A DNA stretch of 11,208 nt, from NCBI GenBank assembly GCA_036939355.1, contig JALLAP010000704.1, positions 1-11,208 on the forward strand, read 5' to 3'. Made by a program: the position numbers and the translations under genes. The first letter of the stretch is position 1; each line of letters begins with the position of its first letter. Below, piece by piece: positions 1 through 7,326 of this stretch. The DNA comes from Thalassiosira profunda (Eukaryota > Bacillariophyta > Thalassiosirophyceae > Thalassiosirales > Thalassiosiraceae). The notes under the pieces are model-generated. The model searched no databases and was not told the origin of the DNA. It saw only the letters and a list, made by a program, of their open reading frames with translations.

Positions 1-1448
1 ATCAACGACATCAAGCGCCAGCTCGATGCCTACAAGGACGAAATGTGCTCCTCCGAGCTGCACCCTCGCAACGCGGCGCGGTCCTCCTGGAAGTACGTCA
101 ACCTCAAGGATGACTCGAAGGACAAGTACCTGATCGAACTGCCGGCGACGATCGAGGTGCCCCCGGAGTTCCACATGAAGGGCAAGCGGGGCAAGGGCGC
201 GAAACAGGTGAACAAGTACCAAACGCCGGAAGTGATGGAGATGGTGAAGGAGCTCGAGCGCGCCATCGAGATCAAGAACGATGGGAAAGCGGCCGGCCTT
301 GCCTTGGTCTTTGCCAAGTTTGACGAGGCGAGGCCCATGTGGATGGCGGCGACCAATGCCACGGCCATGCTCGACGCCCTGGGATCGATGGCGCAGGTTG
401 CGGTTCGCCCCGGATTCACGCGGCCGATGATCTTGGAGTGCCCGCCGTCGGCCAAGCCGGGAATGACGGTCGTGCAAGGCCGGCATCCCTGCGTCGACAC
501 CACGCACAGCGGAGGTAACTTCATTCCAAACGATTTGGTACTCGGGAGCAAGCCACAGTCGACCGACGACGCCTTCTTTGGCAACGATGATAGCAGCGAC
601 GAGTCCGAGCCAAACTGCCTCCTCCTGAGCGGACCAAACATGGGAGGAAAGAGCACCCTCCTGCGCCAGACCTGCCTCATCACCATCCTGGCGCAAATGG
701 GCAGCTACGTTCCCGCAGAACAGTGCGCCTTGACGCCTGTTGACCGGATCTTCACGCGCCTTGGTGCCTCGGACAGGATTCTCTGCGGCCAGAGTACCTT
801 CTTCGTGGAGCTGGCCGAGACTTCGGCGGCCGTCAGGGGTGCCACGAGGAGGAGCTTGGTGATCATGGACGAGCTGGGTCGAGGCACAAGCACGTTCGAT
901 GGCACGGCCATTGCCAGTGCCACTGTGAAACACCTCGTGGAGAAGAACGGGTGCTTGACGCTTTTCGCAACGCATGTGAGTAATCATCGGGTGTGCTTTG
1001 CCTCCCAGGGTTTTGTCCTATGCAAATGCTCATCGTCTCACTGCCATCAATCACCGCGCAACAGTACCATTCGCTCCTCGAGGACTGGAAGAACGAGCCG
1101 GCCATCAAGCTGGGACACATGGAGTGTATCGTCGAAGAGGAGGAGGAGGACTCTGAAGAGAGCACGGAAAAGAACAACATCACCTTCCTATACACTCTTG
1201 GCGAAGGACCCTGCCCCAAGAGCTTCGGCGTGAATGTGGCGCGCCTCGCGGGCCTACCGGACGATGTTCTGCAGAGGGCGAAGCGGCTGAGCTCCGAATT
1301 CGAGGCGGAGATGAACGGCGAGGCTGGAAGGCACAAGATCATCCCTGCGACGGCGGAAAAATCAGTGGACGATATTTCCAAGCTGTTCTCGGAGGGTGGC
1401 GAAGTCGATGCGGAAAAGCTGAAGCAGATTTGGCAGAGCTTCCAGTAG
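1..1448 (+). CDS. MSH6: DNA mismatch repair protein MSH6, C-terminal part (5' end cut by window)
   Basis: MSH6 pairs with MSH2 in the nucleus as MutS-alpha, which binds mismatches and small loops and signals repair by ATP-driven clamp formation. Exons are 1-975 and 1065-1448, giving 452 visible residues. The frame is open from base 1, so the mismatch-binding half lies outside the window. Visible in order are the end of the lever/clamp region, the approach to the ATPase (RHPC, FIPND), the Walker A loop GPNMGGKST at visible residues 211-219, the STFFVELAET signature, Walker B with DELGRGTST (D290, E291), and the H-loop TLFATH ending at H325. The intron falls exactly after that histidine. Exon 2 resumes with YHSLLEDW and continues through LGHM and GPCPKSFGVNVARLAGLP, features that fit MSH6 better than MSH2 or MSH3. 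An acidic run (EEEEEDSEE) follows LGHMECIV. The ATPase looks intact. The gene converges with the HPP gene. Confidence 0.95.
976..1064 (+). other. MSH6 intron (89 bp, phase 0)
   Basis: The donor is GTGAGT at 976 and the acceptor CAACAG ends at 1064. Removing it joins TLFATH to YHSLLEDW, restoring the conserved MutS H-loop sequence, which fixes both splice sites. Reading through it stays open but leads into the wrong frame. Confidence 0.93.
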
Positions 1449-1537
1449 GGGGTATCTTCAGGGGGTGAATGTAAAAATGACTGAGTATGTATTCGTATCC
1501 CCTCACACGCTTCATACACACATCTCCCTGCACTCGC

Positions 1538-3278
1538 TCAAGGCTCATCAAGGTCTTGCGGGGCCCACCCAATCGATTCGTTCGCTCTTTCCCGCTCACG
1601 TTTCTTTCTCAACTTGCTGAACCAACCTTCCTTTTGGCTTCGCCCCATCGAATAATCCCAACTCCGCCCGAACCAAAACATCGGATACTGCTTTGTGAGG
1701 TCGAGATTCAGCAGAACAACTCCCATGGCGATTACGATAGCATCCGCCAAGAGGACAACGAGGATGTTGCTAGCCTGCCACGAGCGCGTGGCAAAGGCGT
1801 AGCTGAGTCCGCTAGCCGGCGGATGCACTATCCCTAGGAATGCTTGTCCCGAGATGCCAAATGCCACAGCCAAAGCCCCCTTCCACGCTTCCGGAAGCAC
1901 AAACCCTGCGCGCTCTCCACTTGTCGACTCGGCCAAGTCAAAGAAGGTTGCCAGGTCGCTGGCTCCCGATGGGATCTGTTTGATCGCCAACCCGCAAAGC
2001 GCATTCCAAACATGAGCGGTCACAATCTGCAGCGGCTGCCCGACGGGAGCAGACGTCAACGCAAAAACGATGCACAACGTGGACGCATACCATCCTGGAT
2101 CGAAAGTCCACACCGTCCCTGAGCGCTCCTTCAGAGCGTCGTCGAGTACTCCTAGGGTTAGCATGACGAAGAAAGTGCCAATCAATACATTGACCGCCTC
2201 GACAAAACTCTGCCTTGGAGCGGCATGCAGACCTTGAAAAGAGGAGTCAACATGTAAGAGATCTGATATGAGAGTGTGTGCAGCTTCGGAGATCCTGCTT
2301 ACCTGCACCTTTCCATTTGTACACCGAATTCTCGACCCTGCGAAATACACCCAGCACCCGCTGGGAAAGGTGAAATAGAGTTCGCCTCATACAGCCGTAT
2401 CTTCCTCTGCTGAACCCAGCTCTTTCCCAACTTTCCCTTATGTCGTCATCTTCTTCCTCTGGAGAAGACAACCCCACGCGTAGGCCAGCTCGGGCAGCGT
2501 CCGCAACTGATGACTGCTTCAGTCCCATCCTCACCTTCTCAACCGCCGCGATGAAGCGTTCCCTCCGGATCCGCGAGCGTACCATCCTAGGGATTCGAAT
2601 GGCAAAGGCCGCCCCAATCAAGTCGGCACTGGCGAGCAAGTAGGTTTCGTTCTCGTCGGCTCGCAGCTTGGAGATGTCCGCCGTGGCCCTGGACATGAAC
2701 AGAACCATTCCCTTTCGTTCTTGAAAGGTGAACGATACGGCACCAACAATACCGATGCCGGCATCAAACAGCTGCTCCATTCGTTCGTCCTGTGACGTCT
2801 GAATGAATGGATCGTCCTTCATCCCTGCAATCTGTCTCCAGCGAACTTGTCGGTTCATTCCTAGACGGGAGTGGCATTCGTAGAATAAGTGTCCCGCCAA
2901 CGACTGTCCCGGGGCGCAGTCGGGCGCAGTCCGGTTCAGCTCTTCGGCGTTGTCTGGGGCACTGAGGAGGAACATTGGATCCATCCAGTGCCCTCCCGGG
3001 GGGCGGGTGAGGTGCTGTCCATCGGTACTCAGCACCCATACCTCGATGAAGATGGCCCCGAACGCACTCAAGCCGGCATCTTCGACGGCGCGCGTCAATA
3101 TGTCCTCGTCGACCTGCGCGTCCCTCGGATTGTTCTGCACGATGCTCGCGCCCAGATACCCCGACGGGTCGGGAGAGGAGCGCCGAGCGCTCCGTTGGCC
3201 CGGGCGAGGAGACCAGTCCGGAATGCCGGAGGGAATGGGCGTGCCATCGCCGTCGTCGGATGCAGGCGCGCCAGACAT
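1538..3278 (-). CDS. GAF-like sensor domain fused to HPP-family membrane domain
   Basis: Exons are 3278-2303 and 2232-1538, giving 556 residues. The ATG at 3278 is the first in frame after a stop at 3296-3294; the GTG at 3293 is not a plausible eukaryotic start. Residues 1-50 are polar and disordered. Residues about 55-230 resemble a GAF fold: alternating strands, W-x-L-x-DG near 81-87, PG-x-S-LAGH near 123-130, an ...IGIVGAVSF... strand near 174-183 and a closing helix. Residues 270-280 are acidic. Residues 326-505 match the HPP family (Pfam HPP): about four to five hydrophobic segments, S-x-PVGQP near 386-392 and the name-giving HPP at 462-464. The tail after residue 505 is basic, then polar. 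Some HPP proteins in cyanobacteria and plant chloroplasts carry nitrite, so membrane transport gated by a soluble sensor is a reasonable inference. No clear signal peptide is visible, so the membrane it sits in is unknown. The GAF call is from pattern only. Confidence 0.85.
2233..2302 (-). other. Intron in GAF-HPP gene (70 bp, phase 1)
   Basis: On the minus strand the donor GTAAGC starts at 2302 and the acceptor TTTTCAAG ends at 2233. Splicing joins g|gt into one glycine codon and links the soluble domain (...YKWKGA) to the membrane domain (GLHAAPRQSF...). A second donor, GTGCAG, six bases upstream is in the same phase and would drop two residues. Confidence 0.88.
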
Positions 3279-3663
3279 CTGATGTGTCAACACCTAGTGT
3301 GTGTAGGCGGTGATGGTTGCAAAAACTGCCGTTGGTGTGGCCGTGCGAGGTTATGGCTGGGAGAGCGGTCAAGCCAGTTCACCGGTAGCACCAAGCCGGG
3401 CCTAGCGGGTGCGAGATGCCGTGGTGGTCGTCGTCGTTATGGGGTGATGGCGGCAGAGGTGTCGTGGTGAGAAGTGGTGAGAAGTGCAACAGAAAAGTTG
3501 GACAAGAAAAACGACACGCGTCCAACCACCAACCACGAACACAAGAGCTCAGCTCTCCCACGCATTGGTTCTCTCACTCTGGGGGCGTGGCTGGAGAGGG
3601 TGGTAGAGGGTTTCTGCTGGACTAAGGTGGGGTTGATCGTTGGTCTCTAATGCCAGGACTTTG
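3279..3663. promoter_or_regulatory. Upstream region of the GAF-HPP gene and 3' flank of gene 3 (no gene seen)
   Basis: These 385 bp between two minus-strand genes should hold the promoter and 5' UTR of the GAF-HPP gene and the 3' UTR of the gene at 3664-5315. No convincing ORF lies here; the open frames start with non-ATG codons. A 10-bp unit GTGGTGAGAA is repeated 2.3 times in tandem at 3464-3486. A 6-bp inverted repeat AGAGCT/AGCTCT surrounds base 3550. A CCAAT pentamer reads on the minus strand at 3568-3564. No clear TATA box was seen. The function of these elements is inference. Confidence 0.5.
3464..3486. repeat. Short tandem repeat, 10-bp unit x2.3
   Basis: The unit GTGGTGAGAA occurs exactly twice (3464-3473, 3474-3483) followed by GTG. 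It lies about 190 bp upstream of the GAF-HPP start codon. It is short enough to be simple replication slippage. Confidence 0.8.
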
Positions 3664-5315
3664 CTACAGTTCATCCAACATCGCTAACAGGTCGCCCACC
3701 AACGATTGGCCCGTCTTAGGAGGTTGCGATGGATGGAAGCCCCGTGGAAGTGGCTCCTCTTCTTCGCAATATTGGTCATCGACGCTTCGTAGCTCGCTCC
3801 AACGCCTCGTGGGAGAGGCGCCTCGTCCCAATGGATCCTCTGTGGCACAAGAGATGGCTGGACCGGCGGCATCGCAGCCTCCTCGGGACACGGCTCCAAT
3901 CTTACTGCATTGCTTTGTTGCTGTGAGAGGGTCGGGGGCAATTCTCTAGGCATTGCAGTGCCAATGTCACTCGCGTCGCTCACAGCAGTGGAGTCAACAT
4001 CTCGTGAGTCGGAGACCTGGAATGATGATTCCGTTCCACGCGAACTCAAGGCAAGACCCCGCAGGATACTGCTCGCATCAAGAGAGCTGTCAAACGTTCC
4101 GTCTCGCCACGCAGGTACGCTCATTGGTTGCATTTGATCCCGTGGAATCGCCTCGCTCAATGAGTCGACGTCGCGGTGGGCAGTCTCAGCTGTATCATCC
4201 AGTATCGCGAGGGAGCCTGCCTCTCGAGACTCCATCAAAGCCGAAGAGCTCAGAGAAAGAGCATCGCTTGCACTTGCTGCAACAGAAGAGGAGGACAACT
4301 GCCGAAGCTTTTCCTCGAGAGCAGCCAACTCGTTGCGACTTTGAATGAGTTCTCGCCGTTCACGGGCTGCGGTTGACGCATCAGGGCTGGCCTCCGGAGA
4401 GGCGACTGTGCTCTCGTCCTTTTCGCGAGAGGCGTCGTCGGCTTCATTCGGTTGCTCAGTCAATACCATTTCCGCCGCGCGTTGTACGATGCGTTCAATC
4501 TGGCACCGGAACTTGCTTTCGTCGTCGTCGTCCTCCGTGGCATCAGGCTTTGCAGGTTCAGAAGCACGCCCCTTCGGCTCCTCCATCTTCTCCGAGATGA
4601 ATTGCAAGTACGGGACTTTGGTCGGCGCGCTCTCCGTGCTCTGCTCAGGGACAGTTTTGTTTGGCTGATTTGGCTTGGCGCTCGAGGGTTGCTCACCTCC
4701 TCGGCGTTTCTCCTTCTTCCCTCCTCCTCGAGCGAGGCGCGACAGCCTCGGAACGGGCGGTTTCCTCGGTCGAACAACTGGCTGCTCCTCGTTCTGCCGG
4801 TTCTCCTTGGTCTCCCGCCCTTCGCGCCGCTTCCTCTGTTGCCGTTTCGAGGCTTCGCCCCTCAACCAGTCGCTGAATTTGTTTTTGTTTTGCGTCCGTG
4901 ACTGCTCTTGCTCTTCTGACAATCGGTGGCAAGAAATGTGCTTGGTGTAAGAGTCCCACTGGTTGGCGTTGTCTGGTACAGCTTCTTGTGACGACGACAA
5001 GCTCCTTTCCTGGCTGCGCGGCGTCACCAGCAACGAGCTCCCAAGGCTGTCTCCTCCCCCGCTCCTTCTCGAACGGTTCAACAGACGCAGCTTCTCCTTC
5101 CTCGCCGCCTTTCGTTCGCGAGCATTTTTGTGGTTCTTTGCGTTGACAAAATCGCCACGAAATGGGTACAGCGTTGGTTTGGGCTTCGTTGGCAACGTCT
5201 CCCACTGCTTGGGCTCTGACAGGCGGTCGGCCGTTCTCTGATACGTCGTCGGCACCAGTCCCGTCCGCGTTCTGGGCATGCCGCCCAGCGAGAACTTGGT
5301 GGGCGTCGCGGCCAT
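3664..5315 (-). CDS. Hypothetical charged, largely disordered protein
   Basis: I do not recognise this protein. The start is placed at the ATG at 5315 (AAACGATGGCC, a good eukaryotic context); the frame upstream holds only a GTG. With exons 5315-3906 and 3837-3664 the product is 527 residues. Without splicing, or with the acceptor two bases earlier, the frame ends at 3684 instead. Residues 1-60 are rich in T, P and K. Basic clusters lie near 63-84 (ARERKAARKEKLRLLNRSRR) and 145-215. An acidic patch is near 262-266, a possible amphipathic helix near 270-290 (IERIVQRAAEMVL), and a predicted coiled coil near 317-340. A long Ser/Asp/Ala-rich tract follows. The preferred C-terminus is acidic then leucine-rich (DLLAMLDEL). 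The composition suggests a scaffold, cytoskeletal or nucleic-acid-associated protein, but that is a guess. The opposite strand also has long open frames, judged to be shadows. Confidence 0.68.
3838..3905 (-). other. Candidate intron near the 3' end of gene 3, with two competing acceptors
   Basis: On the minus strand a strong donor GTAAGA begins at 3905 in phase 0. The acceptor region reads TCTTGTGCCACAGAG, offering CAG ending at 3840 (66-bp intron) and AG ending at 3838 (68-bp intron). The 66-bp version keeps the original frame to a stop at 3684. The 68-bp version switches to the frame starting DPLGRGASP and ending at 3664. The intron itself is open in the first frame, so retention is also possible. 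Confidence 0.55.
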
Positions 5316-5603
5316 CGTTTTTTGTTGCGTCCTGAAAGCGCTCAACCGGTCGCGTCTTCTCCTCGGCACGACATAGACTCAAAGATCCGCCAGCCACCGT
5401 CTCTTGCTGAATGTTGTGCTCTTTGAAATTTCGATTTGAAATCTCGTACGAAAATTCGAATCGAATTTTCAAACGACATTGATTTATCAAAATAAATCCC
5501 GGAAGAGTATTGAAATTGAAATTGATATATTGATATCGCAGGAACGAAAGAGAAGAAGAGCAAAGCAAGCATCCAAACCTCTGTGTCAACCTGTCAGTTT
5601 ACC
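5316..5603. promoter_or_regulatory. AT-rich intergenic region upstream of gene 3
   Basis: This region of 288 bp separates the ArsS-like stop codon from the start of gene 3, so it holds the ArsS 3' UTR and the promoter of gene 3 (both on the minus strand). About 5405-5540 is markedly more AT-rich than the flanking coding DNA. It contains the perfect palindrome at 5450-5470, repeated TTTGAAAT motifs near 5422-5442 and GAAATT/GATAT repeats near 5510-5537. On the minus strand a TATA-like CAATATATCAA lies near 5535-5524, about 210 bp upstream of the ATG. No ORF here is convincing. Confidence 0.55.
5450..5470. repeat. Perfect inverted repeat, 10-bp arms around one base
   Basis: The left arm GAAAATTCGA (5450-5459) and right arm TCGAATTTTC (5461-5470) are exact reverse complements around A5460. 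The symmetry and position upstream of gene 3 would suit a dimeric DNA-binding protein. In AT-rich DNA a chance origin cannot be excluded. Confidence 0.8.
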
Positions 5604-7109
5604 TTAAGCCGTTGCTCCTTGACACGACGACCTGATACAAAGGGTAAAGAAGTGAGCCAGAATTCAAGGCAGTCAAAATTGCACCTCTCCGTTCAGGTGA
5701 ACAAACAGGCAGACTCACCCGGACCCCGCGGTGCATCCAAAGCAGTGATTGTCCGTCCTGACGGCATACTTCTCCAGATCCGCCAGCGTCTCAATGTCAA
5801 ACACGCTGAGCTTTTGCTTCTTGCCGATTCCATTCGTCGCACTCTCGCCAACGACGCCCATGCCTAATTGTTGATTGAAATCGCAATCGTACAGTGTGCC
5901 GTCCCATCCCACGCTCACCGTATTGAGACACATCAGTCCCCCAACGGTTTGCGCATTGTAATTGTTGACCAGCAATTCCATGTATTCCCTCATCTTTCCC
6001 TCCTTGGCCAGGAAGTCGGCAAATCGCTTGATCTGAAAGGAGCTCAGGGTGTGAGTATTATTTGCACTCATGTGCATATCATGTGCACATCACGTGCATC
6101 TGGCACTTACCGGCATGTTGGTGATGGTCAGCAAATTGTCAAACTGGATGCCAAAGTTCTCCTGCAATTCCCGCTTGTAATCCCCCTCCAAGCTCGCCTG
6201 TGGCGGCGGTAAGAACGGACCCGATGGATTGTACACCAAATCCAACTCCAGATCGGGGTGACCGGGCGTGCCGTAGCCCGCCTCGTTCAGCTTCAACAGG
6301 GCAGCAATGGACCGTTGAAACACGCCCCTCCCCCGCTGCGCATCCACATTGTCCTCGCCGTAACACGGCAAAGACGCCACGACGTTCACCTTGTTTTCTT
6401 TCAGAAAGTCCACCAGATCCTCCTGGTCCGGTTCCAGCAGCACAGTGAGGTTGCACCTGTCAATGATCCGCAACTCCCGCTTGTTCTCCTTGGCCCACTC
6501 CCTCGCCAACCGCACCAAAAAGCGGAACTGGGCGTTCAGCTCGGGCGCGCCCCCCGTGAGGTCGAGGGTGTCGACCTCCGGAGAATTTCGCAACAATTCG
6601 AGGCACCGGGCGGCGACGTCGGCCGCCATGGTCTCCTCCTTCCGCAACGGCGACGACTCGACGTGGCAGTGGTTGCACGCCTGATTGCAATACAGGCCGA
6701 TGTTGAGCTGGAGAATGTTCGGGCGCGATCTATACAGCTGCTTGTCTTTGATGGGCGACCCTTCCGCCGTCGGACCGTCGTCGTGCTCCGCCACGAATTG
6801 CATGAAGTTGGGCACCCCGATCTCGTCCAGGGCGCGGCGCCGCGTGGCTCGCTCCTCCTTGGTCATGCCGTCGACGCCGATGCGGGCGATTTTCTTGCTG
6901 AGTTCCTGGAACTCCGCATCGCTCGCCATTTCCTGCAATGTGTCGTCCACGAGGGACGTGCCCTCCAGGTCAGGGCGCGACCAGTCGGTGGTGGAATGGA
7001 GAAGTGTAGGTGTCCGCGCCACCACCCGCTGGCCTGGTGGGGCGGAGAAGGCGTCGGCCGAGAAGTGACAGGCCAGGACGGCCGCGGCGAGGATGCAGCG
7101 TCCCGTCAT
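5604..7109 (-). CDS. arsS: Radical SAM protein, ArsS (arsenosugar biosynthesis) type, plastid-targeted
   Basis: ArsS-type enzymes use S-adenosylmethionine as the 5'-deoxyadenosyl donor for methylated arsenic, giving the nucleoside precursor of arsenosugars downstream of the methyltransferase ArsM. Exons are 7109-6111, 6032-5719 and 5631-5604, giving 446 residues. The start ATG opens a hydrophobic signal peptide, with ADA|FSAPP at about residues 18-25, a heterokont plastid-import motif. Residues 50-125 are unrecognised and polar. The radical SAM cluster motif C-x3-C-x2-C is at C141, C145, C148, followed by GGAPE at 186-190. The C-terminal domain has WDGTLYDCDFNQ at 376-387, HCFGCTAGSG at 429-438 and SSC at 439-441, matching the cysteine-rich (DUF3641-like) domain of this family and probably binding a second Fe-S cluster. 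Family assignment is strong; the substrate is inferred from the family. It is head-to-head with the HAD hydrolase. Confidence 0.9.
5632..5718 (-). other. ArsS-like gene intron 2 (87 bp, phase 2)
   Basis: The donor GTGAGT starts at 5718 and the acceptor CTTTGTATCAG ends at 5632 on the minus strand. It joins gg|g into glycine and adds the 28-nt last exon (5631-5604) encoding SSCQGATA and a TAA stop. The restored GCTAGSGSSC matches the family's conserved C-terminus, which fixes the splice. Confidence 0.92.
6033..6110 (-). other. ArsS-like gene intron 1 (78 bp, phase 0)
   Basis: The donor GTAAGT starts at 6110 and the acceptor CTCCTTTCAG ends at 6033 on the minus strand. Splicing gives LLTITNMP-IKRFADFL, continuous with the family consensus. 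The intron contains a three-copy 11-bp repeat. Confidence 0.93.
6070..6102. repeat. Three-copy degenerate 11-bp tandem repeat inside an intron
   Basis: The units are ATGTGCATATC (6070-6080), ATGTGCACATC (6081-6091) and ACGTGCATCTG (6092-6102). All carry the core GTGCA and are partly self-complementary. They lie just inside the donor side of ArsS intron 1. Confidence 0.75.
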
Positions 7110-7326
7110 CGTTGCTGGCGAGGTGGAGGGGAGGGAGAGCTTGTGTAGGCTTGTGTGCGTCTGCCGTCTGCGTGGTTGAGCTGGGGGCGAAGCTCTTTTA
7201 TCCGTATTTGGCGACCATTAACGTCCTAACCCAAGGATACAATACTCGCTAAATATTGATAAGTGGCCAAATGGAAACATCGATCCGTCTCGTCGACCTC
7301 CGCTCTCTCCAAACGTTGCTTGGCTC
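7110..7326. promoter_or_regulatory. Shared divergent promoter region of the ArsS-like and HAD genes
   Basis: Only 217 bp separate the two start codons, so both promoters and 5' UTRs must fit here. On the minus strand GGATAAAAG (7203-7195) is a TATA-like element about 90 bp before the ArsS-like ATG. On the plus strand GCTAAATATTGATAA (7249-7263) is the best AT-rich candidate, about 65-75 bp before the HAD ATG. No conserved transcription-factor site was recognised. Confidence 0.6.

Noticed and set aside
863..1519. Minus-strand frame opposite MSH6
   Set aside because: It overlaps the strongly conserved ATPase exons on the other strand and has no family features.
3276..3293. Upstream start at 3293 for the GAF-HPP gene
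   Set aside because: The codon is GTG, which is not expected as a nuclear start; the ATG at 3278 follows five codons later.
4452..4901. Plus-strand open frame rich in Leu, Val and Arg, opposite gene 3
   Set aside because: It is the reverse complement of codons for a charged protein; its leucine-rich look is a shadow effect. The minus-strand frame is much longer and has a good start context.
4693..5589. Second minus-strand frame of about 298 codons overlapping the start of gene 3
   Set aside because: It begins in the AT-rich intergenic region, overlaps the better frame and shows no domain. Part of it may be 5' leader sequence.
5715..5720. In-frame TGA after TAGSG in the ArsS-like gene as a possible selenocysteine codon
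   Set aside because: The related radical SAM/Cys-rich family sometimes carries selenocysteine, but this TGA lies inside a consensus GTGAGT donor, and splicing to 5631 restores the expected SSC ending.
6258..7148. Long plus-strand frame opposite the ArsS-like gene
   Set aside because: The minus strand here has unmistakable radical SAM motifs; this frame is antisense and contains no recognisable domain.
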